A stretch of DNA of 64,000 nt from Corallincola holothuriorum (GTDB lineage: Bacteria > Pseudomonadota > Gammaproteobacteria > Enterobacterales > Neiellaceae). Position numbers and translations under genes: made by a program. The notes under the pieces are model-generated. The model saw only the letters and a list, made by a program, of their open reading frames with translations, was not told where the DNA came from and ran no database searches. This document shows positions 10,454-19,156 of this stretch, piece after piece (within the stretch, counting starts at the first letter, position 1; each line of letters opens with the position of its first letter). The stretch is taken from the NCBI RefSeq assembly GCF_003336225.1, contig NZ_QPID01000005.1:273797-337796 (forward strand), read 5' to 3'.

Positions 10454-10483
10454 AAATGGCTTCAATCCAGAGATTGAAGCCAT
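10454..10483 (-). terminator. Terminator of the FNT-CBS gene
   Basis: Twelve-base-pair perfect stem (AATGGCTTCAAT / ATTGAAGCCATT) with a six-base loop. On the minus strand it is followed by TATTGTTTT. It lies 22 bp after the stop at 10506. Confidence 0.75.
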
Positions 10484-10505
10484 TGTTTATTATTACGCTT
10501 TGGCG

Positions 10506-12008
10506 TTAGGCTGCCTGATGGGTCACTTTACTGTGCAGTGAATCATCCTTGCCGCCGCAGGCTTTGAAAAAGGCATACATGATGTCGGTACGGCTGATGG
10601 TGCCGACTAATACCCCATTCTCAACCACTGGGTATATCTTCGGGCGGCTCACATCTGCTTCAGCTAAGCGCTCTTCTAGTGATTGCGCCTTGTAGCTTAA
10701 AACGAAGCCGCTATCGGTCACCGGGTAGACCTTCTCACGGTCAACCGAGATAAACTCAGCCAGTTTAATCAGGCAGTCGCCCGGCGCTACGGTTGCCACT
10801 TCACGACGCATGATGCTGCCAACTGTTTTTTCTGCACTGAGTTCGTAATCCGCTAACCAGAGTTCACGCAGTAGATCATGCTCAGAGATAAAGCCTACCA
10901 GCTGATGATTGCTGTTAACCACTGGCATACCTGTCTGGTGGAGGCTGAGCATCGCTGTCAGTGCATCCATTAAGTTGGTGCTTTCAGTCAGGCTGGCAGT
11001 AGGAGCGTGCATAAATTCTTTAACTTGAAGAGTGACATTGCTGTTTTTCATGATGGTAGTTCCTTTAATTTTGTCTAAATGATTTACTATTTTTGATTCA
11101 GATTTGAGTGTTGGACGACGGTAAATTCCCCAGTAGGTCAGGCCGACAAACATGGCGCCGCCGATGATGTTGCCTAGGGTGACCGGAATGAGGTTGTTGA
11201 AAATAAAGTTGCTGAATGTCAGGTCACTGAATGCTTGCGCAGACATGCCTGTTGCAGCCCAAAAGTCTGGGCCTGCACCTGATTTAATCGCTATAGCCAG
11301 CGGTACCATGAACATATTGGCAACGCAGTGTTCGAAGCCTGTGCTGACAAATAGAGCCACTGGAAGCACAACCAATAACGCCTTAGTGAGCACATCTTCA
11401 CTGCTGAATGTCATCCAGATACCGAGACAAACCAGCATGTTACAAAGAACCCCAAGGGCAACGGCCTGACCAAATCCATGATGTAATTTGTGTTGTGCGA
11501 TCTGTAGGGCATTCACCCCCCACTGGCCACTGTCGAGCATGTAGAGCTTGGCGCTATAGACCAAAGCCACCAGTACTAAAGCACCGACAAAATTGCCCAG
11601 ATAGACACGCCCCCAACAAGCCAATTGCTGACGATGAGAGATGCGCTTACTGGCACGTGCAATAGAGGTGAGCACGGTGCTGGTGAACAGTTCGCCGCCA
11701 CAAATGACGATCAGTACGAGGCCAATGCTGAAAGCAAAGCCGCCAACCAATCTAGATAGTCCCCACGATGCTTCGTGATTACCTGTGGTCACGGTAATGT
11801 AAAAGATAAAGGCTAGGCCAATGAAGATGCCCGCTGTCACGGCAAGGGCGATGGAAGTGGCTGGTGCTTTCACCACTTTTTTGTATCCATACTGCTCTGC
11901 TGTTTGGGTCATCCTCTCCGGCAGCTCTAAGCCAGCGGTTTCAGATTTGTTCTCGATAAGTTTCATCTGCTGCTCGTCGCCTCCTGTAAAGTCATACTGT
12001 TTCTCCAA
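10506..12008 (-). CDS. Formate/nitrite-type channel (FNT family) fused to two CBS domains
   Basis: 500 residues. Residues about 50-300 are a six-helix FNT channel (GLAFIFYITVTTGNHEASWG, CGGELFTSTV, GNFVGALVLVALVYS, GFEHCVANMF, NLIPVTLGNIIGGAMFVGL). Residues about 320-490 hold CBS motifs (VKEFMHAPTASLTEST, GFISEHDLLRELW, VGSIMRREVATVAPGD, GTISRTDIMYAFF), usually adenine-nucleotide sensors. The family moves formate, nitrite or hydrosulfide across the inner membrane. An internal ATG at 11051 (MKNSNVTLQVKEFM) with AAAGGA about 10 nt upstream could give a free CBS protein. A LysR gene is divergent 190 bp away and is the likely regulator. Confidence 0.85.
   Translation of the reverse strand: MEKQYDFTGGDEQQMKLIENKSETAGLELPERMTQTAEQYGYKKVVKAPATSIALAVTAGIFIGLAFIFYITVTTGNHEASWGLSRLVGGFAFSIGLVLIVICGGELFTSTVLTSIARASKRISHRQQLACWGRVYLGNFVGALVLVALVYSAKLYMLDSGQWGVNALQIAQHKLHHGFGQAVALGVLCNMLVCLGIWMTFSSEDVLTKALLVVLPVALFVSTGFEHCVANMFMVPLAIAIKSGAGPDFWAATGMSAQAFSDLTFSNFIFNNLIPVTLGNIIGGAMFVGLTYWGIYRRPTLKSESKIVNHLDKIKGTTIMKNSNVTLQVKEFMHAPTASLTESTNLMDALTAMLSLHQTGMPVVNSNHQLVGFISEHDLLRELWLADYELSAEKTVGSIMRREVATVAPGDCLIKLAEFISVDREKVYPVTDSGFVLSYKAQSLEERLAEADVSRPKIYPVVENGVLVGTISRTDIMYAFFKACGGKDDSLHSKVTHQAA
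11049..11070 (-). promoter_or_regulatory. Possible internal ribosome-binding site and start for a separate CBS protein
   Basis: On the minus strand AAAGGAACTACCATC precedes the in-frame ATG ending at 11049. The protein changes here from channel to CBS domain. Independent initiation would give a 181-residue CBS protein in addition to the fusion. Confidence 0.35.
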
Positions 12009-12047
12009 GGTTTGATAAGTGCCGTTACCGCAGTGCTGTGGTGACCG

Positions 12048-12064
12048 GCCTAATCAAATTAGGC
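12048..12064. promoter_or_regulatory. Palindrome in the FNT-CBS / LysR divergent promoter
   Basis: GCCTAAT-CAA-ATTAGGC, a perfect 7-bp inverted repeat 40-56 bp upstream of the FNT-CBS start. Together with TGATATCA near 12120 it is a plausible operator for the divergent LysR-type regulator. This is an inference from position and symmetry only. Confidence 0.4.
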
Positions 12065-12199
12065 GGAAATCAATCAAAAGAAAAATTGATAATTTATGTG
12101 ATATGGTTAAGCTAAATTGATATCAGATAAAGCTTGCTTTAGTGATTTGTGATTCAATTGACAAAAGCTTTTTTAAACAATGAATTAGGTGTTTTTTTG

Positions 12200-13108
12200 A
12201 TGCGTTATACGCTGAAACAGATAGCTGTCTTTGAAGCGGTTGCCAGTTATGAAAGTGTTAGTGTGGCGGCCAAGAAATTGGCGCTGACACAATCTGCGAC
12301 CAGCATGGCGTTGTCACAATTAGAAAAACTGTTAGGGCAGCCGTTGTTTGAACGGAATGGTAAGCGTATGTCGCTGACCCCTTGGGGTCAGTGGCTTCGG
12401 CCAAGGGCAAAAAAGTTGCTGTTCGATGCGCAACAGATTGAATTGGGCTTCACTGGGCAGCAGTTAATCAGTGGTGAATTGTGTCTTGGTGCGAGCCAAA
12501 CCGCAGCAGAGCATTTAGTGCCTTCTCTTATCAGTAAAATTGATACTGATTTCCCAGAGCTCAGAGTATTGGTCGATGTTGAAAATACCGAACATATTAT
12601 CCAAGGGGTACTGGATCATGAGTATCAATTGGGCGTGATAGAGGGGCGTTGTGACGACTCTCGGGTCAATCAGGAGATCTGGTGTCACGATCATCTGGTG
12701 ATTATCGCAGCCCTGAATCACCCTTATGCCAAGTATGAGCGGATCAGTTTGGCCCAGTTAGAGCAGGCCAAGTGGGTTTTACGGGAGCCTGGTGCGGGTA
12801 CTCGGCGTATTTTTGATTCTGCGATCCACGGCCTTATCGATAATCTTGATGTGTGGCGTGAGTATGAGCATGTGCCGATCCTGAAAAGTATGGTGATTAA
12901 TGGTGCTTATCTCAGCTGTTTGCCCTATCTGGATGTGGCGAAAGCGATTGAATTGAAAGAGATTGCCTGCCTTAACGTGCCTGAGCTGAATATGGCACGC
13001 ACCCTTTCGTTTATCTGGCGCAAAGATGGCGGCGACAATTCCCTGCGTGATTGCATCATGTCGGAAGCTAAGTGGTTAGCGAAGCGCGGTTTGGTGTCTA
13101 AGCCATAA
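12200..13108 (+). CDS. LysR-family transcriptional regulator (YeiE-like)
   Basis: About 302 residues from the ATG at 12200, which begins the standard LysR N-terminus MRYTLKQIAVFEAVASYESV; an upstream in-frame ATG at 12149 adds 17 residues not expected in the family. A winged helix-turn-helix (about 1-60, LALTQSATSMALSQLEKLLG, LFERNGKRM) is followed by a periplasmic-binding-like effector domain (90-295, WVLREPGAGTRRIF). Overall it resembles YeiE/CbbR-type members. Divergence from the FNT-CBS channel suggests it controls anion uptake. Confidence 0.9.
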   Translation: MRYTLKQIAVFEAVASYESVSVAAKKLALTQSATSMALSQLEKLLGQPLFERNGKRMSLTPWGQWLRPRAKKLLFDAQQIELGFTGQQLISGELCLGASQTAAEHLVPSLISKIDTDFPELRVLVDVENTEHIIQGVLDHEYQLGVIEGRCDDSRVNQEIWCHDHLVIIAALNHPYAKYERISLAQLEQAKWVLREPGAGTRRIFDSAIHGLIDNLDVWREYEHVPILKSMVINGAYLSCLPYLDVAKAIELKEIACLNVPELNMARTLSFIWRKDGGDNSLRDCIMSEAKWLAKRGLVSKP

Positions 13109-13281
13109 ATATAATTGATACTTTCGAGGTTGGTTATTTATTGCTCTGATTTAAACGGGCATACGACACAAGCCGCTTTGCTTGCATCGCAAGCAGGTGA
13201 AGTGGAACGCCGTGAAGCTATGCTTCGCGGCCGGACGGCACGCGAACTTCAGTTCGATTCCGGTGTGGCCTTGCAGGCAAT

Positions 13282-13313
13282 AAAAAAGCCTTATCCGAAG
13301 ATAAGGCTTTTTT
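13282..13313 (-). terminator. Terminator in repeat copy 1
   Basis: AAAAAA-GCCTTATC-CGAA-GATAAGGC-TTTTTT, symmetrical and so active in either direction. It is the downstream duplicate of the tRNA-Phe terminator. Confidence 0.8.
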
Positions 13314-13322
13314 ATAAAAATT

Positions 13323-13335
13323 TGGTGCCCAGACC
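13323..13335 (-). pseudogene. 3' end fragment of a tRNA-Phe copy
   Basis: Thirteen bases identical to the acceptor 3' strand plus CCA end of the intact tRNA-Phe, at the end of repeat copy 1. The rest of the tRNA is missing. Confidence 0.7.
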
Positions 13336-13457
13336 TGGGTGACACAAGCCGCTTTGCTTGCATCGCAAGCAGGTGAAGTGGAACGCCGTGAAGCTATGCT
13401 TCAGGGCCGGACGGCACGCGAACTTCAGTTCGATTCCGGTGTGGCCTTGCAGGCAAT

Positions 13458-13489
13458 AAAAAAGCCTTATCCGAAGATAAGGCTTTTTT
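13458..13489 (-). terminator. Rho-independent terminator of tRNA-Phe
   Basis: Eight-base-pair stem GCCTTATC / GATAAGGC with CGAA loop and six-base A and T flanks, 10 bp past the tRNA 3' end. Confidence 0.9.
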
Positions 13490-13498
13490 ATAAAAATT

Positions 13499-13574
13499 TG
13501 GTGCCCAGACCCGGAATCGAACCAGGGACACGGGGATTTTCAATCCCCTGCTCTACCGACTGAGCTATCTGGGC
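13499..13574 (-). tRNA. tRNA-Phe (anticodon GAA)
   Basis: 76 nt on the minus strand, with an encoded CCA. Acceptor stem GCCCAGA / TCTGGGC, D arm GCTC..GAGC, anticodon stem GGGGATT-GAA-AATCCCC, and T arm CCTGG-TTCGATT-CCGGG all pair. The anticodon GAA reads Phe codons. Confidence 0.98.
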
Positions 13575-13682
13575 GTAGTTTTCTAAATCTTGCTCATTTT
13601 ATCTCACCCCTCCATGGAGTACTTTCCGGCTCGGCGTCCTGCCTCGCGTTCGACAGCTGCAAAGCGTTGCTTTGGTCTGTCT

Positions 13683-13704
13683 CACCCAACTGAGCTATCT
13701 GGGC
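13683..13704 (-). pseudogene. 5' fragment of a second tRNA-Phe copy
   Basis: On the minus strand GCCCAGATAGCTCAGTTGGG matches the first 20 bases of tRNA-Phe with one change, then the homology ends. It lies about 110 bp upstream of the intact gene in the direction of transcription, and indicates a decayed upstream copy. Confidence 0.7.
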
Positions 13705-13803
13705 GTGTCTTGCAACTCACTATTTCGTGAGGAGGGCTATTAAACGGATTTACGCCGAGCAAGTCAACAGTGATAAGAAAATGTTGCGCTGTTTGCTGGT
13801 TAT

Positions 13804-14217
13804 TTATCCGGTTAGGTCGCATTGGTTGTCATTATTTAACCAGTTCAGTGCTTCCTGAGGAGTGCTGAAATAACCTCGTTTAACTTCTGGATGCGCCTGC
13901 CAAAGTTGTTCGAGCACCATTTTTCTGATGTGAACATTGGCAATAACATAAGCGACCCGCCGCAATCCGATCTGTTTCATGCGTGCGTGGAGATGGCGTA
14001 CAGCATCTTCGCTGTCCGGTGTGGACAAAGCCCAATGACCGGCGTCAACATAAGCTTTATCAGGAATATATCGCTGGTCGGCAAGCTGCAGGGCAATCGA
14101 CTTGTGCATCAATTGAATACCTTGGCTGTTGAAGCTGCCGCTGACGGTAAGCATCATTAAATTGTTTTCGACCGCAAACTTCCATTGTCCATGTGCCGCA
14201 AGTGATTCTTGATTCAT
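13804..14217 (-). CDS. STAS/SpoIIAA-like hypothetical protein
   Basis: 137 residues, soluble. Alternating beta and alpha segments (WKFAVENNLMMLTVSGSFNS, YVDAGHWAL, RRVAYVIANVHIRKMVLEQL) and the ending KRGYFSTPQEALNWL resemble SpoIIAA/STAS-like proteins. The function is not known. It stands alone upstream of the tRNA region and divergent from the hybrid kinase at 14508. Confidence 0.7.
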   Translation of the reverse strand: MNQESLAAHGQWKFAVENNLMMLTVSGSFNSQGIQLMHKSIALQLADQRYIPDKAYVDAGHWALSTPDSEDAVRHLHARMKQIGLRRVAYVIANVHIRKMVLEQLWQAHPEVKRGYFSTPQEALNWLNNDNQCDLTG

Positions 14218-14507
14218 TGCCCTGTTCCAGACTGGTAATGCATTAATCGCCTCGTTCGGTTACTTATCTTGAGTTCACTATCGCTGTAGTTTGATAATGC
14301 CGCCACTATAAAGCAATTCATTTGGTTTCTTGCATTCTGCGTCGCCAAACTGGTTATTGTTTCAGCTATCGCACCGACCAATTTACAACTATATGGCACG
14401 GATCAACTTTAGCATTAGCTAAACCCTGTGAACTGTTGTCAGAAAAATATACACTTGCTTTCTTAGGGACGAGAATACCGCTTTCCCCCAACAGCATGGA
14501 ATAGCTT

Positions 14508-17501
14508 ATGAGCCAACCTGTCACCTCTTTGCAATCACTCGTTAAGCTTTTCTCCCGAGGCAAGCTGTTCCTGCTATTTTCGTTATTGGCGTTGGTACTG
14601 GCCGGTGCAGCTAGTGTGTTGATTAAGCGAGACACCATACTGCCAGGATTTGCTGAACTTGAGGAAGCCGAAGTCAGAGGGCGTATTGCCGTATTTGACG
14701 CCTTGCTTGATGAGTCTAGGCAGCATTTAGCACGTTTAGCCTTGGTGTCGGGTGAACATTTGCGCCATGGCGTTTATGAGCAGCTAGATCGTGATGGTAG
14801 AACAGATGCTACGTTACGGACGGACCTCAATCAGTGGGCGGTGTTGCTACAGGTTGATTTTGTCCTACTCATGGATCCCAAAGGGCAACCTTTGTTTATC
14901 TATGCCTTTGACCAGACAAAACAGCAATCGCTGCGAAGTGAGCACCTGCTGCAATTAGTGCAAGCACTTCCCCTCGCTGCACGCCCTGTTGAGCGAAAAC
15001 AGGTGACTAGTGGTGCGGTGATGACAGACCATGGCGCTATGCAGTTGGCGATGGCCCCTGTGGAATCAAACAGCCAAAGTGATGGTCCTGGGATGTTGGT
15101 TGTCGGCACCCTGATGGAGAGTCGGGTCGCACAGAAGTTATCAAATATTACCCGTACTGAGTCCGCCGTAACCTTCCTCAGTCCGCAGCAAGTCGCTGCA
15201 GATACACTCTCGCGACTGCAAGAGCACGGTCAGTTGCTGCGGGAGAACAGTGCAAATGAGATTGAGATCAACCAGTTGTTAGTTGGTGATACCGGTTTTG
15301 CCCCACTCATTCTGCGCGTTGCTGTTGATCGCGATTTGATGCGACGGGGTGAGCAGGAAGCCAAATTGGTGATGAGCCTGATATTGCTGGCTTCTTGCCT
15401 GTTGGTGATCGCCGTTATCGCTATTCTTGGTTTTTATGTGGTCTTTTTGCGTCGTTCTCAACAACGAATTAAGGCGGTGGTGAACCGCCGAACCGAGCAG
15501 CTGAAAGAGGCTCGTGACAAGTCTGAAAGAGCCTTGCAGGAAGCGGAGAAAGCGAGTGAGGCCAAAAGCGCATTCTTAGCCAATATGAGCCACGAGGTAC
15601 GAACACCAATTAATGGCATTATTGGTATGGCGGAACTTGCGGCTGATTTTCCCCTATCAGCAGATCAACGCAGTGTGGTTGACACCATTATGAAAGAGGC
15701 GGAAGCCCTGCGTATGTTGATCAATAACGTATTGGATCTGAGTAAATTTGAAGCGGGTTGTTTGGACTTGGCTAAGGTCGATTTTGGCTTGGTTAACTGT
15801 ATCGAAGAGCTATTTTCCGCGGTGGCTTTACGTGCCTCCAATAAACCGATCCAATTCCATTGCCAGATCGCGCCGAATGTCCCGCTAATGGCGACCGGTG
15901 ATCCCATGCGACTTCGACAAGTTTTAATGAATCTGGTCGGTAATGCGGTGAAATTCACCGAAACTGGTGATATCCGTCTTGAAGTCGAAGTGTTGGAATC
16001 GTTGCCTGAGCAGTGGTACCTGAAGATTTCGGTGCGTGATACCGGCATTGGTATGACCGCTGAGCAACAGGCGAGGATCTTTGAGCCATTCCGCCAGGCA
16101 GATGTGTCTATTACCCGTGAGTACGGTGGCACTGGGTTGGGCACCTCCATCGCGCTTGAGTTGATTGATATGATGGATGGCGAGTTGGCGGTTGAGAGCG
16201 AATTGGGGCAGGGCAGTTGTTTTTGGTTCACCCTGCACCTAGGACGGGCGCAAAACCGGGTGCTCGTTGGCCAGTCCCAGGACAACCTGGAGCTGCCGAC
16301 TATATTAGTCGCTGAGCCAGATGAGCAAGTGCGCTCGACGCTCGGACTCTATTTGCAAAGTATGGGCTATCAAACCTTGTTGGCGGCGGATTGGTCGCAG
16401 ATGGTGGCTAACTATCGCTGTCTATTTGAACGTGACGCCAGTACTGCAGTACTGCTGGTCAATGACAGTGAGATCCCACCGACCACAGAGCCAGAGTTCT
16501 CTGCTCGTCCGTTGGTAATACTGAGCGACATTGGTCAACAACCTAAATCGTTAAGTTCGGCGGGTTGGCGAACCTTGTTACGGGGGCAGTTGTCGTTGCC
16601 TTTGCGCTGGCAAGAGTTGCGGAAGGTACTGACCGCGCTAGAAAAAAATGACCGACAGGTGTTGCCGGAGCAAGTAAGCGAGCAGCAACCGAGCCAACCA
16701 TTGCGCGGTGTACAGATCCTGTTAGCTGAAGACTACCCGGCGAATCAACAGGTGGCGACGGCACATCTGCAGGCCGCCGGCGCGGAGGTTGTGTTGGCCT
16801 GTAATGGTGAAGAGGCCGTTGCAGCCTATAAGCAGCAGTGTCCGGATCTGGTATTGATGGATCTGCAGATGCCGATTATGGATGGTTTTACTGCCACCGA
16901 GCAGATCCGCGCATGGGAACAGTTGCAAGCCAGTGATGTTGAGCATCCTGTCCCTATTATTGCCTTGAGTGCGCACTCTCTCGAAGGGGTTCGAGAGCGT
17001 TGCTTTGATATCGGTATGGATGATTTTCTGTGTAAACCGTTTCGACGACAGGGGTTGTTATCGACGGTGCAACGCTGGTTAGCGTCGACAAAAACGGTAT
17101 TCGCTTCGATTAATACACTGCCGGATGAGGCTGAGTCGAATAGTGCTATCAGCGCCCCCGCGGTGATCATCGATATGTCGCAGTTGATGGAAGAGTTTCT
17201 CGGTGAACGGGAGATTGTCATTTCGACACTGGCACAGTTTGTTGAACTGTTGCCAACTCAGTTAACCGAGATGCAGCAAGCGCTGCTGGATAGTGAATTT
17301 GAGCAGCTGCGCGCGGAAGCGCATAAGATTAAGGGCGGTGCGGCCAACTTAACCGCTGCCGCCTTAGCAAGCGCAGCCAAGGTATTGGAACAACGAGCTT
17401 TAGCAGGGAACAGTGACCAAATAGGTACAGCTTTAGCTGACTTAGCCGGTGAAATTAAACGGTTTTGTCGCCATGTCGAGGAGATAATGACAGGTGTCTA
17501 A
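14508..17501 (+). CDS. CHASE4-type hybrid sensor histidine kinase with two REC domains and Hpt
   Basis: 997 residues. TM1 (about 19-38), a periplasmic CHASE4-like domain (40-275, VLLMDPKGQPLFIYAFD), TM2 (about 287-313), HisKA with phospho-His H362 (LANMSHEVRTP), HATPase (about 465-580, DTGIGMTAEQ, GGTGLG), a degenerate REC (598-710) lacking a clear conserved Lys, a complete REC2 (735-850) with phosphoacceptor D785 (LMDLQMP) and K843 region LCKPF, and an Hpt domain with H939 (AEAHKIKGGAANL). This is a BarA/ArcB-type phosphorelay at the inner membrane. Its 3' end overlaps the REC-HDOD gene by 8 bp, so that protein is the likely final acceptor. Confidence 0.93.
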   Translation: MSQPVTSLQSLVKLFSRGKLFLLFSLLALVLAGAASVLIKRDTILPGFAELEEAEVRGRIAVFDALLDESRQHLARLALVSGEHLRHGVYEQLDRDGRTDATLRTDLNQWAVLLQVDFVLLMDPKGQPLFIYAFDQTKQQSLRSEHLLQLVQALPLAARPVERKQVTSGAVMTDHGAMQLAMAPVESNSQSDGPGMLVVGTLMESRVAQKLSNITRTESAVTFLSPQQVAADTLSRLQEHGQLLRENSANEIEINQLLVGDTGFAPLILRVAVDRDLMRRGEQEAKLVMSLILLASCLLVIAVIAILGFYVVFLRRSQQRIKAVVNRRTEQLKEARDKSERALQEAEKASEAKSAFLANMSHEVRTPINGIIGMAELAADFPLSADQRSVVDTIMKEAEALRMLINNVLDLSKFEAGCLDLAKVDFGLVNCIEELFSAVALRASNKPIQFHCQIAPNVPLMATGDPMRLRQVLMNLVGNAVKFTETGDIRLEVEVLESLPEQWYLKISVRDTGIGMTAEQQARIFEPFRQADVSITREYGGTGLGTSIALELIDMMDGELAVESELGQGSCFWFTLHLGRAQNRVLVGQSQDNLELPTILVAEPDEQVRSTLGLYLQSMGYQTLLAADWSQMVANYRCLFERDASTAVLLVNDSEIPPTTEPEFSARPLVILSDIGQQPKSLSSAGWRTLLRGQLSLPLRWQELRKVLTALEKNDRQVLPEQVSEQQPSQPLRGVQILLAEDYPANQQVATAHLQAAGAEVVLACNGEEAVAAYKQQCPDLVLMDLQMPIMDGFTATEQIRAWEQLQASDVEHPVPIIALSAHSLEGVRERCFDIGMDDFLCKPFRRQGLLSTVQRWLASTKTVFASINTLPDEAESNSAISAPAVIIDMSQLMEEFLGEREIVISTLAQFVELLPTQLTEMQQALLDSEFEQLRAEAHKIKGGAANLTAAALASAAKVLEQRALAGNSDQIGTALADLAGEIKRFCRHVEEIMTGV

Positions 17502-18801
17502 TTTAAAGAGTTTAGTCGTCGATGACGATTTTGTTTGCCGAAGCAAAATGTCCGCCATTCTTGGTACCTTTGGCACCGCAGTTCAGGCTGAAAATGGTAA
17601 TTCTGCGCTCAGTCGCTTTGTCGCCGCGTTAAAAGCTGATGTGCCGTTTGATTTTGTCACGCTGGATATCGATATGCCGGATATGCGTGGCCTGGATGTT
17701 TTGAGTGAGTTGCGTGCATTAGAGCGGCGTTACGGAATCGAAGAAAAAGCGCGAGCACATATTGTAATGGTGACCTCATATTCTGATCGAAACGAGGTTA
17801 TTAAGGCGATTAAATCCGGTTGTAATGACTATCTGTTGAAGCCATTCACCGGGCCGGCGATCAAAGAAAAATTAGCACAATTTGGTTTGTTAGTTGAGCC
17901 AATGGCTGACGCAGATCCAGCGCAAGCGGCGGCAGCGGTTATCACGCCGCAGCAAGCGTTAAAGATCAGTATGGAGCGATTGAAAAAAGGAGAGCTGGAC
18001 CTGCCCCGACAGTCGGATACCTACAATGCGTTGAAGTCATTGATGGCAAAGGGGGCGGATATATCGCAGATCGCCGAACTGCTGAAAACTGATATTGTGG
18101 TGACAGCAAAGCTGATTAAGTTAGCCAATAGCAGCTACTACCGCGGTTTACGGCCATGTAAATCATTGACTGATGCAATTAATCGCTTGGGTCTCAAGGT
18201 CACTGAGCAGCAGGTTAATGCTATCTGTATGACGCCTAGCTTTGATATGGCCTGTGAGCAGGCGAAGCAAAGTGCCAAACTGAGCTGGCAACAATCGATC
18301 AGTACTGCTTATTGTTGCGAGCAAGTGGCAAGCGCCTGTGCCATGCCATTCGCGCTGGACCCGTTCACTATTGGCCTGGTTCATAACACTGGTAAGTTGC
18401 TCATTCTGCGGTTGTTCGACGAACTTAGACAACAAAATCCGATCACAGAGAGTGAGCTGCTGGAGTTGGAAAAAAGTTTTGAAGATTATCAGGGGTTGTT
18501 TGGTGCCAGTGTTCTGAAAAGTTGGGGGTTTCCCATAGGCTACCAACAGCTTGCGAAGCAGCAACAGGGGCTCAAGTATATCGACAAAGGGTTGGCGGCG
18601 AGCCCTGAGCTGCACCTGTTGCATGTAGCACAGCGGCTTTGTATCGCCGTCGGGCAAGGGGATATGGAAAGCGGTGCAGAGAGTTTGTCGCAGCTGCCTT
18701 TTTGCCAACAGCACGGTTTGTCGGCGCAGGTACTGTTCGAGCTAATGGGCAGCTTAGTTGAATCATTGCCAGAACTGCGGCGAGTGTATTGTGAGGATTG
18801 A
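17494..18801 (+). CDS. Response regulator with HDOD output domain
   Basis: 435 residues from a GTG start at 17494 with GAGGAG about 10 nt upstream; it overlaps the kinase gene, indicating translational coupling. A REC domain (4-130) has phosphoacceptor D58 (TLDIDMPDMRG) and the Lys in LLKPF. An HDOD domain (about 165-370) shows LKTDIVVTAKLIKLANSSYY. HDOD proteins act in signalling without a conserved catalytic reaction. The gene is the cognate partner of the upstream hybrid kinase by position. Confidence 0.92.
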   Translation: MSNLKSLVVDDDFVCRSKMSAILGTFGTAVQAENGNSALSRFVAALKADVPFDFVTLDIDMPDMRGLDVLSELRALERRYGIEEKARAHIVMVTSYSDRNEVIKAIKSGCNDYLLKPFTGPAIKEKLAQFGLLVEPMADADPAQAAAAVITPQQALKISMERLKKGELDLPRQSDTYNALKSLMAKGADISQIAELLKTDIVVTAKLIKLANSSYYRGLRPCKSLTDAINRLGLKVTEQQVNAICMTPSFDMACEQAKQSAKLSWQQSISTAYCCEQVASACAMPFALDPFTIGLVHNTGKLLILRLFDELRQQNPITESELLELEKSFEDYQGLFGASVLKSWGFPIGYQQLAKQQQGLKYIDKGLAASPELHLLHVAQRLCIAVGQGDMESGAESLSQLPFCQQHGLSAQVLFELMGSLVESLPELRRVYCED

Positions 18802-18877
18802 ATGAGCAGATCCAAGAGCTAATGAAGTTGTTAGCGCTGCTTAGGGTTTTGCTAAGCAGCGCAATACTCTTTGCTGG

Positions 18878-19156
18878 CTATTCTGCTTTACTCGGCGGAG
18901 TGTAGCCATCGACATCAATCTCTTCGCCTTCAAACAGAAACTTCACCATGTTCTGTTCAAGCATTTGTCTGTGCTCCACATTCATCATGTTGAGTTTGTG
19001 CTCGTTGATCAACATGGTCTGTTTGGCTTGCCACTGCCCCCAAGCTTCCTTGGAGATATTGTCGAAGATCTTTTTCCCTAGTTCGCCAGGGTAGAGTTGG
19101 AAATCAAGGCCATCAGCCTCTTTCTGTAAACGAGTGCAAAATACGGTACGAGCCAT
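18878..19156 (-). CDS. yggX: YggX-family Fe(II)-trafficking protein
   Basis: 92 residues from the ATG at 19156. The family signature is clear: [26 protein letters not shown] and [18 protein letters not shown]. YggX protects iron-sulfur clusters from oxidation and has been linked to Fe(II) handling. It follows mutY, an Fe-S enzyme, with a one-base TGATG overlap, an arrangement also seen in enterobacteria. Confidence 0.95.
   Translation of the reverse strand: MARTVFCTRLQKEADGLDFQLYPGELGKKIFDNISKEAWGQWQAKQTMLINEHKLNMMNVEHRQMLEQNMVKFLFEGEEIDVDGYTPPSKAE

Larger units (their letters stand above)
13165..13516. repeat. Two tandem copies of a 176-bp unit abutting tRNA-Phe
   Basis: Copy 1 (13165-13340) and copy 2 (13341-13516) are almost identical, differing at a couple of internal bases and at their last bases. 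Each contains several small hairpins (GCTTGCATCGCAAGC, GAACTTCAGTTC), a strong terminator and the 3' end of a tRNA. Copy 2 runs into the intact tRNA-Phe and copy 1 stops after about 13 bases of tRNA 3' end. This looks like an unequal-crossover remnant of a tRNA array. Confidence 0.9.

Noticed and set aside
13115..13563. Two similar 74-75-residue open frames
   Set aside because: They are translations of the two copies of the 176-bp tRNA spacer repeat, including terminator and tRNA sequence.
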